64,000 nucleotides of DNA from Sphingobium sp. AP49 (GTDB lineage: Bacteria; Pseudomonadota; Alphaproteobacteria; Sphingomonadales; Sphingomonadaceae). Below, one piece after another: positions 1-8,892 of this stretch. Both the position numbers and the translations under genes were made by a program. The notes under the pieces were generated by a model. It was not told the DNA's origin, made no database searches, and worked only from the letters and a program-made list of their open reading frames with translations. Numbering within the stretch: the first letter of the stretch is position 1; each line of letters starts with the position of its first letter. The DNA lies in NCBI RefSeq assembly GCF_000281715.2, contig NZ_CP124576.1, forward strand, positions 4,442,189 to 4,506,188, in the 5' to 3' direction.

Positions 1-105
1 GCGCTCGAACAATTGCTCGCCCGCAGCGGCGGCACCAACCTGTCCGAAACCATGTGGCTGAAGGCGGAAATCGCCGATGCCGACAAGCGGCTCCCGGCCG
101 CCTGA
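1..105 (+). CDS. C-terminal end of an unidentified protein
   Basis: An open frame enters from the left edge and ends at TGA, leaving 34 visible residues (ending DKRLPAA). The stop lies 22 nt before the cysD start on the same strand, so it may belong to the same transcript. Too little is visible to name a family, and no motif is recognised. Confidence 0.5.
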   Translation, partial: ALEQLLARSGGTNLSETMWLKAEIADADKRLPAA

Positions 106-127
106 CCCCATTTCAGGAAGCAAGATC

Positions 128-1033
128 ATGGCACGCAGTCTTACGCATTTGGAGCGCCTTGAGGCGGAGAGCATACATATATTGCGGGAGGTAGTGTCGG
201 AGGCGGAGCGGCCCGTGATGCTGTACTCGGTGGGCAAAGACAGCGCGGTGATGCTGCATCTGGCCAAGAAGGCCTTCTATCCCTCGCCGCCGCCCTTCCC
301 GCTGCTCCATGTCGATACCACCTGGAAGTTCCGGGCCATGTACGACCTGCGCGACAAGGCCGCGCGCGACGCCGGCATGGAACTGCTGGTCCATCATAAT
401 CCCGAGGCCCAGGCGCGCGGCATCAACCCGTTCGACCATGGCGCGCTCCACACCGACATGTGGAAGACCGAAGGGCTGAAGCAGGCGCTCGACAAGTTCG
501 GCTTCGACGCGGCATTCGGCGGCGCGCGCCGCGACGAGGAGAAGAGTAGAGCCAAGGAGCGCATCTTCTCCTTCCGCACCGCGTCGCACGGCTGGGATCC
601 CAAGAACCAGCGCCCGGAACTGTGGAACCTCTACAACGCCCGCAAGGCCAAGGGCGAGAGCATCCGCGTCTTCCCGATCAGCAACTGGACCGAGCTCGAC
701 ATCTGGCAATATATCCAGCTTGAGGGCATCGAGATCGTACCGCTCTATTTCGCCGCCCCCCGCCCCACCGTCGAGCGCGACGGCATGCTGCTGATGGTCG
801 ATGATGACCGCTTCCCACTCGCGCCCGGCGAAGTGCCGGTCGAACGCTCGATCCGCTTCCGGACGCTCGGCTGCTATCCGCTGACCGGCGCGGTCGAGAG
901 CGAGGCCTCGACCCTGTCGGAGGTGATCCAGGAGATGCTGCTCACCACCACATCCGAGCGCCAGGGCCGCGCCATCGACAAGGATGCCGGCGGCGCCGGC
1001 ATGGAGAAGAAGAAGCAGGAGGGGTATTTTTGA
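128..1033 (+). CDS. cysD: Sulfate adenylyltransferase subunit 2 (CysD)
   Basis: Small catalytic subunit of ATP sulfurylase, which makes adenosine 5'-phosphosulfate (APS) from sulfate and ATP with the GTPase CysN; cytoplasmic. The 301-residue protein has the PP-loop SVGKDS at residues 34-39 and runs the full family length to a C-terminal [14 protein letters not shown] tail. The frame stays open upstream to an ATG at 77, but the ATG at 128 follows an AGGAAG ribosome site and gives the normal CysD N-terminus ([16 protein letters not shown]). It is followed by a hairpin-rich gap and then cysNC. The same gene pair is called nodP/nodQ in rhizobia, where it feeds sulfation. Confidence 0.95.
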   Translation: MARSLTHLERLEAESIHILREVVSEAERPVMLYSVGKDSAVMLHLAKKAFYPSPPPFPLLHVDTTWKFRAMYDLRDKAARDAGMELLVHHNPEAQARGINPFDHGALHTDMWKTEGLKQALDKFGFDAAFGGARRDEEKSRAKERIFSFRTASHGWDPKNQRPELWNLYNARKAKGESIRVFPISNWTELDIWQYIQLEGIEIVPLYFAAPRPTVERDGMLLMVDDDRFPLAPGEVPVERSIRFRTLGCYPLTGAVESEASTLSEVIQEMLLTTTSERQGRAIDKDAGGAGMEKKKQEGYF

Positions 1034-1040
1034 CGCGCCA

Positions 1041-1145
1041 CGGAATGCGTAGCGTTCCGAAGCGTCAACCCCGGCGAAGGCCGGGGCCTCAGGCCTCCGG
1101 GCTGCCCCTCACCAAGATCAACGAGATCCCAGCCTTCGCTGGGAT
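1041..1145. repeat. Three consecutive palindromes in the cysD-cysNC gap (REP-like)
   Basis: Three hairpins sit in the 127-nt gap: an imperfect one at 1041-1059 (CGGAA...TTCCG); a perfect one at 1069-1086 (CCCCGGC, loop GAAG, GCCGGGG); and a perfect one at 1126-1145 (ATCCCAGC, loop CTTC, GCTGGGAT). The last two have mirror-image loops (GAAG and CTTC), as in a pair of dispersed repetitive palindromes facing each other. None has a T-tract, so a strong terminator is unlikely; they may protect mRNA or only attenuate transcription between the two genes. Confidence 0.7.
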
Positions 1146-1160
1146 GACGGGACAAAGCCA

Positions 1161-3080
1161 ATGACCGACACGCTCGCCGACCCGATCTACCAGACCGATG
1201 CCCTCATCGCGCAGGACATCGACGCCTATCTCGACGTCCATCAGCACAAGACCATGCTGCGCTTCATCACCTGCGGCAGCGTCGATGACGGCAAGTCCAC
1301 CCTGATCGGGCGGCTGCTCTATGATTCGAAGATGATCTTCGAGGATCAGCTCGAAGCGCTGCAGGCCGACAGCAAGCGCGTCGGCACGCAAGGGGGCGAG
1401 ATCGACTTCGCCCTGCTGGTCGATGGCCTCGCCGCCGAGCGCGAACAGGGCATCACCATCGACGTCGCCTATCGCTTCTTCGCCACCGAGAAGCGCAAGT
1501 TCATCGTCGCCGATACGCCGGGCCATGAACAATATACCCGCAACATGGTCACCGGCGCGTCCACCGCCGACCTGGCCGTCATCCTGATCGACGCGCGCAA
1601 GGGCATCCTCACCCAGACGCGGCGCCACTCCTACCTCGCCCATCTGATCGGCATCCGCAACATCGTGCTCGCCGTCAACAAGATGGACCTGGTCGGCTAT
1701 GACCAGGCCGTGTTCGACGGCATCGTCAAGGATTATGCCGAGTTCGCGCAGAGCATCGGCATCAGCGCCTTCACGCCCATCCCCATCTCCGGCTTCAAGG
1801 GCGACAATATCACCGCCCATTCGGAGAATACGCCCTGGTACAAGGGGCCGACCCTGATGGCCCATCTCGAAAGCGTCGAGGTCGATGCCACCACCGCGGC
1901 CGCCAAGCCCTTCCGCATGCCGGTCCAGTGGGTCAATCGCCCGAACCTCGACTTTCGCGGCTTTGCCGGCCTGATCGCCAGCGGATCGGTCAAGCCGGGC
2001 GACGCCGTGCGCGTCCTGCCCTCGGGCAAGACATCGACGATCAGTCGCATCGTCACGCTCGACGGTGACCTGGACGAGGCGATCGCCGGCCAGTCGGTGA
2101 CCTTGTGCTTTGCCGACGAGATCGACTGTTCGCGCGGCGACGTCATCGCCGTGGCCGACAATCCGCCGGAGGTCTCCAGCCAGTTCGAGGCGACCATCGT
2201 GTGGATGGATGACGAGGCGATGCTGCCGGGTCGGCCCTATTGGCTCAAGATCGGTACCCAGAGCGTCTCGGCCACCGTCCAGGCGCCCAAATATGTCGTC
2301 AACGTCAACACCATGGAGCATCTGGCCGCCAAGACGCTGGACTTGAATGCCATTGGCGTGGCTGAACTGGCGACCGACAAGGCCATCACGTTCGAGCCCT
2401 ATGCCGATAATCGCACGCTCGGCGGCTTCATCCTCATCGACAAGATCAGTAACCGCACCGTCGCGGCAGGCATGCTCCACTTCGCGCTGCGCCGCGCCCA
2501 GAATGTCCATTGGCAGGCGACCGACATCGGCCGCGACGCCCATGCGAGCCTCAAGAACCAGACCCCGCGCGTGCTGTGGTTCACCGGCCTGTCCGGCTCG
2601 GGCAAGTCGACCATCGCCAATGAGGTGGAAAAGCGGCTCGCCCTCATGAACCGCCACACCTTCCTGCTCGACGGCGACAATATCCGCCATGGCCTCAACA
2701 AGGATCTGGGCTTTACCGATGCCGACCGGGTGGAGAATATCCGCCGCGTCGGCGAGGTCGCCAAGCTGATGACCGATGCGGGCCTCATCGTTCTCACCGC
2801 CTTCATCTCCCCCTTCCGCGCCGAGCGCGAGATGGTGCGCCAGATGCTCCCCGAGGGCGAGTTCATCGAGATCTTCGTCGATACCCCGCTGGAGGTGGCC
2901 GAGGCGCGCGACGTCAAGGGTCTCTACAAGAAGGCCCGCTCGGGCAGCCTCAAGAACTTCACCGGCATCGACAGTCCCTATGAGGCGCCCACCGCTCCGG
3001 AAATCCGGGTCAACACCGTCGAGATGACCCCGGAAGAGGCCGCCGAGCATATCATCCGCAAGATCATGCCGCTCAAATGA
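1161..3080 (+). CDS. cysNC: Bifunctional sulfate adenylyltransferase subunit 1 / APS kinase (CysNC)
   Basis: A 639-residue fusion. The N-terminal part is the GTPase subunit of ATP sulfurylase (Walker [10 protein letters not shown] near residue 39, [11 protein letters not shown] switch region, NKMD), followed by EF-Tu-like beta-barrel domains. The C-terminal part from about residue 470 is APS kinase, with P-loop GLSGSGKST near 475-483 and the [10 protein letters not shown] motif. Together with CysD it turns sulfate into APS and then PAPS. Such fusions are common in alphaproteobacteria (NodQ type). The final codons overlap the cysQ start as ATGA, suggesting translational coupling. The opposite strand is open almost throughout, but this frame has the family motifs. 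Confidence 0.95.
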   Translation: MTDTLADPIYQTDALIAQDIDAYLDVHQHKTMLRFITCGSVDDGKSTLIGRLLYDSKMIFEDQLEALQADSKRVGTQGGEIDFALLVDGLAAEREQGITIDVAYRFFATEKRKFIVADTPGHEQYTRNMVTGASTADLAVILIDARKGILTQTRRHSYLAHLIGIRNIVLAVNKMDLVGYDQAVFDGIVKDYAEFAQSIGISAFTPIPISGFKGDNITAHSENTPWYKGPTLMAHLESVEVDATTAAAKPFRMPVQWVNRPNLDFRGFAGLIASGSVKPGDAVRVLPSGKTSTISRIVTLDGDLDEAIAGQSVTLCFADEIDCSRGDVIAVADNPPEVSSQFEATIVWMDDEAMLPGRPYWLKIGTQSVSATVQAPKYVVNVNTMEHLAAKTLDLNAIGVAELATDKAITFEPYADNRTLGGFILIDKISNRTVAAGMLHFALRRAQNVHWQATDIGRDAHASLKNQTPRVLWFTGLSGSGKSTIANEVEKRLALMNRHTFLLDGDNIRHGLNKDLGFTDADRVENIRRVGEVAKLMTDAGLIVLTAFISPFRAEREMVRQMLPEGEFIEIFVDTPLEVAEARDVKGLYKKARSGSLKNFTGIDSPYEAPTAPEIRVNTVEMTPEEAAEHIIRKIMPLK

Positions 3081-3838
3081 GCAACGTCATGACAGACGCG
3101 GACCTCGCCGCCCATCTCGCCGAGACCGCCGGCCGCCTGCTGCTGGAGGTCCGCGCCTCGGGCCTGTTCAGCGCCAAGGCGCTCGGCAAGGCCGGCGACC
3201 AGACCGCCAACCAGTTCCTGGTCCATGCCCTCCAGGAACAGCGGCCCGACGACGGCCTCCTCTCCGAGGAGATGGCCTGTGACGGCGCGCGGCTCCAGCA
3301 TAGTCGGGTGTGGATCGTCGATCCGGTCGACGGCACCCGCGAATATGGCGAGGCGCGCGCCGACTGGGCCGTCCATGTCGGCCTCGCCATCGACGGCGTC
3401 GCCACCATCGGCGCGGTCGCGCTACCCGGCCATGAGGACGGCATCGTCCTGCGCACCGACCAGCCGCGCATCGTGCCGCCCGCGCCCCAGAAACTCCGCA
3501 TGGTCGTGTCCCGCACCCGCCCCGCACCCCAGGCGGTCGCGGTCGCAGAGGCGCTGGGCGCCGAACTGGTCCCCATGGGATCGGCCGGCGCCAAGGCCAT
3601 GGCCGTGATCCTGGGCCAGGCCGACATCTATCTCCATGCCGGCGGCCAATATGAATGGGACAGCTGCGCCCCCGCCGCCGTCGCACTCGCCCACGGCCTC
3701 CACGCCTCCCGCATCGACGGATCACCGCTCACATACAACCAGCAAGACACATACATGCCTGACCTCCTCATCTGTCGCCAAGAACATGCCGACATCGTGC
3801 TGGAGGCCTTGGCCGAGATCGCGGCGCAGGCCGCCTGA
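3077..3838 (+). CDS. cysQ: 3'(2'),5'-bisphosphate nucleotidase (CysQ)
   Basis: A 253-residue enzyme of the inositol monophosphatase fold that hydrolyses PAP (3'-phosphoadenosine 5'-phosphate), the by-product of PAPS-dependent sulfotransfer, to AMP; cytoplasmic. Metal-binding motifs are visible: LLSEE near residue 58, DPVDGTREY near 86-94, and WDSCAPAA in the C-terminal lobe. The start ATG overlaps the cysNC stop by 4 nt, and the sulfotransferase gene follows 21 nt downstream. The placement fits removal of inhibitory PAP made by that neighbour. Confidence 0.9.
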   Translation: MSNVMTDADLAAHLAETAGRLLLEVRASGLFSAKALGKAGDQTANQFLVHALQEQRPDDGLLSEEMACDGARLQHSRVWIVDPVDGTREYGEARADWAVHVGLAIDGVATIGAVALPGHEDGIVLRTDQPRIVPPAPQKLRMVVSRTRPAPQAVAVAEALGAELVPMGSAGAKAMAVILGQADIYLHAGGQYEWDSCAPAAVALAHGLHASRIDGSPLTYNQQDTYMPDLLICRQEHADIVLEALAEIAAQAA

Positions 3839-3859
3839 AAAACAGAAGGGAAGAGGATC

Positions 3860-5023
3860 ATGACCACCGACACCATCGGCCTCGACGCCGACGCCCTGGT
3901 CGCCGCCGCGCGCGAACAGACCGGCCTCACCGACCTGGGCGACGACGCCATCCTCGAAGGTCTGGACGTGCTGGTCGACGCGATCAACCGCGAGGCCAAC
4001 CTCACCGAGGCGGCGCAGGGCCGCTGGGCACAGCAGCTGACCGCGACGCTCGCCAACCGCTTGCAGGTCGAGGACTGGCTCGCCCGCCATCCCGACCTGC
4101 TCGACGCCCCGATCGAGAAACCGATGTTCGTCTTCGGCCTGCCGCGCACCGGCACGACCCTGACGATCAACCTCTTGAACGCCGATCCCGCTCGCCGATC
4201 CTTCCTGCGCTGGGAGGCGTTCAATTCGGCGCCACCCGCTGCGGCCGGCACGCTCAGCAGCGACCCGCGCTATGTCGCGGAACAGGCGCGGCTCGACATG
4301 TCGCTCAAATATGCGCCGCATATCTCGGCGATCCATCATGAGGATGCCGACAGCCCGACCGAGTGCCAGTTCGCGATGGCGCCGTCCTTCTGCGCCCAAT
4401 ATTATGACTCGGTGCTGCATGTGCCGAGCTACCAGAAATGGCTGTTCGCCACGAGCTACCTGCCCGCCTTCCGCTATCACAAGCGGCTGCTGCAATTGCT
4501 GCAGGCGGAAAATGGTGGCCGCTGGACGCTGAAAAATCCCTGGCACCCGCTGTTCCTGGAAGACCTCACCACCGTCTATCCCGACGCCCAGCTGGTCATG
4601 ACCCATCGCGATCCGGCCGATGTCGTCGGCTCGGCCTGCAGCCTCGTCTATCAGGTGCGCAAGATGTTCAGCGCCGATGTCGACCCGGTCGAGGTCGGCC
4701 GCTCGCAGCTGCGCACCTTCGACCTGATGATCGAAAGGATGATCGCCTATCGCGACAAGCATGGCCAGGATGCGATCCACGACATCCAGTATGACGACCA
4801 GCTGCGCGACCCGATCGGCGAGATGCGCAAACTCTATGCTCGCTTCGACGAGCCGTTCACGGCAGAAGCGGAGGCCGGGATGAGCGCGATGCTGGCCGCC
4901 AATCCGCAGGGCAAGCATGGCAAGCACAGCTATGACCTGGCCGATTATGGCCTGGATCGCGCGCAGATCCACGCCCATTTCAAGGACTATACCGACCGCT
5001 TCTCGATCCCGACCAAGGCCTGA
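3860..5023 (+). CDS. PAPS-dependent sulfotransferase family protein
   Basis: A 387-residue cytoplasmic protein with the 5'-phosphosulfate-binding motif GLPRTGTT at residues 93-100 and a 3'-phosphate-binding-like region around HRDPADVVGS (about residue 250), as in the bacterial Sulfotransfer_3 type. It should move sulfate from PAPS to a hydroxyl or amine of an unknown acceptor. AGGGAAGAGG precedes the ATG. It is the last step of a cysD-cysNC-cysQ-sulfotransferase order, matching the logic of nodPQ-linked sulfotransferases. The acceptor could be lipid, polysaccharide or small molecule; the sequence does not say. Confidence 0.85.
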   Translation: MTTDTIGLDADALVAAAREQTGLTDLGDDAILEGLDVLVDAINREANLTEAAQGRWAQQLTATLANRLQVEDWLARHPDLLDAPIEKPMFVFGLPRTGTTLTINLLNADPARRSFLRWEAFNSAPPAAAGTLSSDPRYVAEQARLDMSLKYAPHISAIHHEDADSPTECQFAMAPSFCAQYYDSVLHVPSYQKWLFATSYLPAFRYHKRLLQLLQAENGGRWTLKNPWHPLFLEDLTTVYPDAQLVMTHRDPADVVGSACSLVYQVRKMFSADVDPVEVGRSQLRTFDLMIERMIAYRDKHGQDAIHDIQYDDQLRDPIGEMRKLYARFDEPFTAEAEAGMSAMLAANPQGKHGKHSYDLADYGLDRAQIHAHFKDYTDRFSIPTKA

Positions 5024-5027
5024 TCCC

Positions 5028-5435
5028 ATGACGCAGGCGCATCACGACCTCGCCCGCCGCTTCTTCGCCGCCCTGTCGGCGGCGGCACTGCCGGACGAAT
5101 TGCTGACCGACGACATGACCGCCTGGACGACGACGTCGGGCGTCGATGCGCCCGCCGCCGCCTATCAGCGCGGCGTGGCGATGCTGGGGTCGCTGTTCCA
5201 GGGCGGGCTGACCTTCACCGTCGATTCGCTGACGGCGCAAGAGGATCGGGTCGCGGCCGAGGTGCGGTCGGCAGGCACGCTGGTGAATGGCGAGCCCTTC
5301 GCCAATCGCTATATCTTCCTGCTGCGCATCCGCGACGGCCGGATCGCGTCGGTCGCCGAGCATTTCAACCCGGCGCCGGTGGAAGCCCAGATCAAGCCGC
5401 TGATCCAGGCGATGATGGCGGCCAAGCCGGGCTGA
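5028..5435 (+). CDS. SnoaL-like / NTF2-fold small protein
   Basis: A 135-residue protein with the alpha+beta-cone pattern: N-terminal helices (AHHDLARRFFAALS), a central strand block, and the C-terminal LRIRDGRIASVAEHFNP stretch typical of SnoaL-like polyketide-cyclase or ketosteroid-isomerase relatives. The start is 4 nt after the sulfotransferase stop, so the two are probably co-translated. The family contains isomerases, dehydratases and non-catalytic binding proteins, so the reaction is open. It may act on the compound that the sulfotransferase modifies. Confidence 0.7.
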   Translation: MTQAHHDLARRFFAALSAAALPDELLTDDMTAWTTTSGVDAPAAAYQRGVAMLGSLFQGGLTFTVDSLTAQEDRVAAEVRSAGTLVNGEPFANRYIFLLRIRDGRIASVAEHFNPAPVEAQIKPLIQAMMAAKPG

Positions 5436-5439
5436 GCGA

Positions 5440-6357
5440 TCAGCCCTGTTTCGCGCCCTGGCTGGCCATCGCGAAACTGTAACGCAGATGGTCGAGATGG
5501 CCGGTCGGCACCGGCGGGAAGAGCAACGCGTCCTGCGGGTCGCGTATTCCCTCCAGCCGATCGGCAATCTGTTCGATCGTCCAGTCGGGCTGGAACACGC
5601 CGACCGTTTCCATCGTGTAGGCGCGCGCGACACGCCCGGCCATGGCGATCAGCATCTCGCCACTGACCGCGCAATCCTGATGCGCCAGATAGCCCACGAC
5701 CGGCGCGACCAGTTCCGGGTCCATCGGCGGATAGGCGCTGGTGTCGAGCCCTTCGGCCATGCGGGTGACGGCGCCGGGCAGGATGATGTTGCTCTTCACG
5801 CCATGGGCCGCCCCCTCGATCGCGGCGACGTTGGACAGGCCGATCATCCCCGCCTTGGCGACGCTGTAATTGACCACGCCGGCATTGCCATAAAGCCCGT
5901 TGATCGATCCGGTGAGGACGATGCGGCCATAGTTCGCCGCGCACATATGCGGGAAAGCGGCGCGCACGACATGGAAGGCACCGCGCAGATGAACGTCGAG
6001 CACCGTCTCGAAATCGGCATAGCTGAGCTCCGCCAGCCCGCCGCGTCGGACGATGCCGGCATTGTGGATAAGGATGTCGATGCCGCCGAAATGGTCGCGG
6101 GCGAGGTCGATCATCGCCTGCCCGCCCTGTGGCGTGGCGACGCTGTCGGTCGAGGCGATCGCCTGGCCGCCGGCAGCGCGGATTTCGTCCACCACCGATT
6201 GGGCCGGACCGGCATCGGTGCCCTCGCCCTGCATGCTGACGCCCGGATCATTGACCACCACTTTCGCGCCGCGCGCCGCCAGCAGCAGCGCATAGGCCCG
6301 CCCGAGGCCACGCCCGGCGCCGGTGATCAGGGCGACGCGGTCGTCAAATCGCAGCAT
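5440..6357 (-). CDS. MFE-2-like short-chain dehydrogenase, probable (3R)-hydroxyacyl-CoA dehydrogenase
   Basis: A 305-residue SDR with NAD-binding GAGRGLG at residues 13-19, HNAG at 98-101, and catalytic Ser151, Tyr164, Lys168 (YSVAK). Stretches such as GRAYALLLAARGAKVVVNDPG-type dinucleotide fold, VHLRGAFHV and YGRIVLTGS resemble the dehydrogenase domain of peroxisomal multifunctional enzyme 2 (HSD17B4), which oxidises (3R)-hydroxyacyl-CoA. Downstream of the CoA ligase, MaoC hydratase and CoA-transferase genes it would complete an R-specific beta-oxidation step. A close paralogue lies at 57526-58434. The substrate is inferred from family and context only. Confidence 0.8.
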   Translation of the reverse strand: MLRFDDRVALITGAGRGLGRAYALLLAARGAKVVVNDPGVSMQGEGTDAGPAQSVVDEIRAAGGQAIASTDSVATPQGGQAMIDLARDHFGGIDILIHNAGIVRRGGLAELSYADFETVLDVHLRGAFHVVRAAFPHMCAANYGRIVLTGSINGLYGNAGVVNYSVAKAGMIGLSNVAAIEGAAHGVKSNIILPGAVTRMAEGLDTSAYPPMDPELVAPVVGYLAHQDCAVSGEMLIAMAGRVARAYTMETVGVFQPDWTIEQIADRLEGIRDPQDALLFPPVPTGHLDHLRYSFAMASQGAKQG

Positions 6358-6440
6358 GATAGTCTCTCTCCCGGATGATGATTGGCGGGGAGCTTAGCGG
6401 CGGCGGTGCCGTCGCCCCAAGCGTGCCGCCAAATGATCGC

Positions 6441-7655
6441 TCAGGCGACGATCCCGGCATCGCGCAACCGGGCGATGGTCGCGGCGTCCATCCCCAGCAA
6501 CTCCGCCAGCACCATATCGCTATGCTCGCCCAGCACCGGCGGCGCGCTCGGCACCGGCTGCTCGGCGCCGGGAAAGCGGAAGGGCCGGTTGACGATCGGG
6601 ATCACGCCCAGGGTCTTATGCTCGGTCTCGACCACCATGTTACGGACCAGCGTCTGCGGCTGGGCCAGCGCCTCGCTGATGGTCAGGATCGGCGCATGGG
6701 GCACCTGATGCGCGGCGAACAGGTCGGCGAGGTCGGCCACGGTGCGGGTTTGCGTCACCGCCGACAGCAGCCCATTCACCTCGGCCCGCCGTTCGCGCCT
6801 CTTGTCGAGCATGTCGTATCGCGGATCGTCGGCCAGCCCGTCGAGGCCCAGCGCCGCGCAAATCTTGCCCCAGAAATGATTGGTGAGGCAGGCGATGACG
6901 ATCGACCCGTCGCTCGCCGGAAAAACGCCATAGGGGACCAGATTGGGATGCTGCGATCCCTGAGGCACCGGATCCTGCCCGGTGAAGAAGCTCAATTGTG
7001 CCAGATAGCCGAGCAGGCCGATCATCCCGTCCATCAGGCTGATATCGATCAGCCGGCCGCGCCCGGTGGCATGGCGCTCATGCAGGGCGGCGAGGATCGC
7101 GATCGGCCCGTTGATGCCGCCGACCAGATCGCCGAGCGGAATGCCGAGCTTGGTCGGCAACCCGCCCGGCTCGCCATTGACGCTGAGCGCGCCGGACATG
7201 GCCTGTAGCACGATGTCGAAGGAGGGCCGGTCCTTGAGCGGCCCGGTCATGCCGAAACCGGAAATAGCGCAATAGATAAGGCCCGGGTTGATCGCGGACA
7301 ACGCCTCATAGCCAAGGCCCAGCCGGTCCATGACGCCGGGCCGGTAATTTTCGATGACGATGTCGGATTTCACCGCCAGGTCGCGCGCGATCGCCAGCCC
7401 TTCGGGGGCCTTGAGGTCGAGCACGATGCTCTTCTTGCCGCGATTGACGCTGAGGAAATAATGGCTCTCGCCCGCGCGCAGCGGCGGAAAGCTGCGGGTA
7501 TCGTCGCCGCTACCGGGTGGCTCCACCTTGATGACTTCCGCGCCCAGATCCGCGAGCGCCAGTGCAGCCGAAGGGCCAGCCAGCACACGGGTGAAATCCA
7601 GCACCCGCACCCCGGCCAGCGGCCCCGCCCACTCACTCTTGTCGTGGCTGTCCAT
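6441..7655 (-). CDS. Family III CoA-transferase (CaiB/BaiF type)
   Basis: A 404-residue protein with the family III pattern: N-terminal GVRVLDFTRVLAGP, ADLGAEVIKVEPP, ENYRPGVMDRLG and GYEALSAINPGLIY. Asp176 in PLGDLVGG is the likely catalytic residue, by analogy with formyl-CoA transferase. It should transfer CoA between an acyl-CoA and a free acid. Two ATGs are adjacent (7658 and 7655); the second is better spaced from GAAAGA. The open frame continues far upstream without family similarity. It lies between the MaoC and MFE-2-like SDR genes, so it may activate or recycle an acid of that pathway. Confidence 0.85.
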   Translation of the reverse strand: MDSHDKSEWAGPLAGVRVLDFTRVLAGPSAALALADLGAEVIKVEPPGSGDDTRSFPPLRAGESHYFLSVNRGKKSIVLDLKAPEGLAIARDLAVKSDIVIENYRPGVMDRLGLGYEALSAINPGLIYCAISGFGMTGPLKDRPSFDIVLQAMSGALSVNGEPGGLPTKLGIPLGDLVGGINGPIAILAALHERHATGRGRLIDISLMDGMIGLLGYLAQLSFFTGQDPVPQGSQHPNLVPYGVFPASDGSIVIACLTNHFWGKICAALGLDGLADDPRYDMLDKRRERRAEVNGLLSAVTQTRTVADLADLFAAHQVPHAPILTISEALAQPQTLVRNMVVETEHKTLGVIPIVNRPFRFPGAEQPVPSAPPVLGEHSDMVLAELLGMDAATIARLRDAGIVA

Positions 7656-7726
7656 CATGCATCTTTCGGTGGGCCGTCCCATCCCAAATCCTCCCCAGGG
7701 GGAAGGAACGGCCCGTCGCGCCCGGA

Positions 7727-8875
7727 TCAGGCCGGGCGGCTGGGCAGTTCGGCGATCGAGGTGCCAAAGGCCGAGATTTCGCCGCGATGGGTTTCCGCAC
7801 GCTGCTGGATCTCGACATATTTCTTGCCGTTCTCCTCGAACTTGCGGATCACGCTGCCGTCGATGAAGATCACGTCGCCATCGGGATTGTGGCGGCGGAT
7901 CTGGCACTTGCTCTTGTGCAGGAAGCCATCGTCGCCGATCCAGTTGGTGACCTGATGGGTCAGCCAGCTGCAGCGTTCCGGACCATAGTCATAGGCACCC
8001 GGCGCGCCGACTTCGAGCGCGAACGCCTCATCCCAATGGACGCGTTCCGGGCAGTCCGGCACGTTGAAGCGGTTCTTGATGCCGGTGCCGGGGTGCTTCT
8101 GCTGCATCTTCCAGGCGAGCTTGTTGGCGCGGATATAGAGGCCGCCCCAGCCCTGCGCGTAGCAGATGAAGCCGGTGACCGTCATCGGCCCCTTCATCAT
8201 GCGCGGCAGTTCGTCGCCGACCTGCACATCTTCCCAGTAACGGGGCGTGGCGCCGCGAATCTCTTCCTTCTCGTACAGCTTGTACATCTCGGCCAGCTGT
8301 TCGTCGGTGAAGGGCTCCACGCGGCCACGGGCTTCGGTGTACTTGGTGCCACGCTCGCGCGCTTCGTCGCGATCGGTGCGGAATACCCAGCTGTCGCCTT
8401 CGGCCACCTTGTCGCCCGACTGGTTGAAGAAATCGACATGGTAGATCTGCTGGAAGCTGCGGCCGGCAAACTTGGTCTGATGCTCGATCAGATCCTTCAA
8501 ATAGGCCTCGGTGCGGATCGTGTCGTTGCGCAGCACCGGCTTGTGCCAGGTCCAGTCGGCGCCGGCCCACATCGCATGGACGCCCGACAGGCCACCGCAA
8601 TAGCCCGAGATGATGCGGCTGGTGGTGAACAGGAAGCTGGGCAGCGCAACCAGCGAACCATGCTTGGTCTTCTCGGCATAGGCCGGGTCGCACCACAGCG
8701 GATTATCGTCGCCGATGCCGTGCGCATAATGGCGGATCGCGTCACGGGTGGCTTCGTAATTCCACGGTTCGACGGTATTCTCGATCTTGACGCCGATGCG
8801 CTTGCGCAGGTCGTCCAGCCCCTCCTCGGTGATCTTGGGGAATTTGTTCACGGGCGCGTCGGCCAATGTTGCCAT
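7727..8875 (-). CDS. MaoC-family (double hot-dog) acyl-CoA dehydratase/hydratase
   Basis: A 382-residue protein with two hot-dog-like halves. The N-terminal half (about 15-190) resembles the FAS1-type dehydratase domain seen in MaoC-like enzymes, with HYAHGIGDDNPLW, the typical hydratase-2-like D/H segment. The C-terminal half (about 210-370) contains the second fold (WEDVQVGDELPRMMKGPMT). The family reversibly hydrates 2-enoyl-CoA to (3R)-hydroxyacyl-CoA. A strong GGAGAAGAG ribosome site precedes the ATG. It is 17 nt downstream of the CoA ligase and in the same run as an MFE-2-like dehydrogenase, which would use an R-hydroxyacyl-CoA product. Confidence 0.85.
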   Translation of the reverse strand: MATLADAPVNKFPKITEEGLDDLRKRIGVKIENTVEPWNYEATRDAIRHYAHGIGDDNPLWCDPAYAEKTKHGSLVALPSFLFTTSRIISGYCGGLSGVHAMWAGADWTWHKPVLRNDTIRTEAYLKDLIEHQTKFAGRSFQQIYHVDFFNQSGDKVAEGDSWVFRTDRDEARERGTKYTEARGRVEPFTDEQLAEMYKLYEKEEIRGATPRYWEDVQVGDELPRMMKGPMTVTGFICYAQGWGGLYIRANKLAWKMQQKHPGTGIKNRFNVPDCPERVHWDEAFALEVGAPGAYDYGPERCSWLTHQVTNWIGDDGFLHKSKCQIRRHNPDGDVIFIDGSVIRKFEENGKKYVEIQQRAETHRGEISAFGTSIAELPSRPA

Positions 8876-8892
8876 CTCTCTTCTCCTGATAT

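Noticed and set aside
1089..3050. 653-codon open frame on the minus strand opposite cysNC
   Set aside because: It mirrors the cysNC codon pattern in GC-rich DNA; the product is Asp/Gly/His-rich low-complexity sequence without any family motif, whereas the plus frame has full CysN and APS-kinase motifs.
5440..6357. Calling this SDR a 3-oxoacyl-ACP reductase (FabG)
   Set aside because: Length (305) and the VHLRGAFHV and GRAYAxxxAxRGAxVVVND patterns match the MFE-2 dehydrogenase group better than FabG (about 245 residues).
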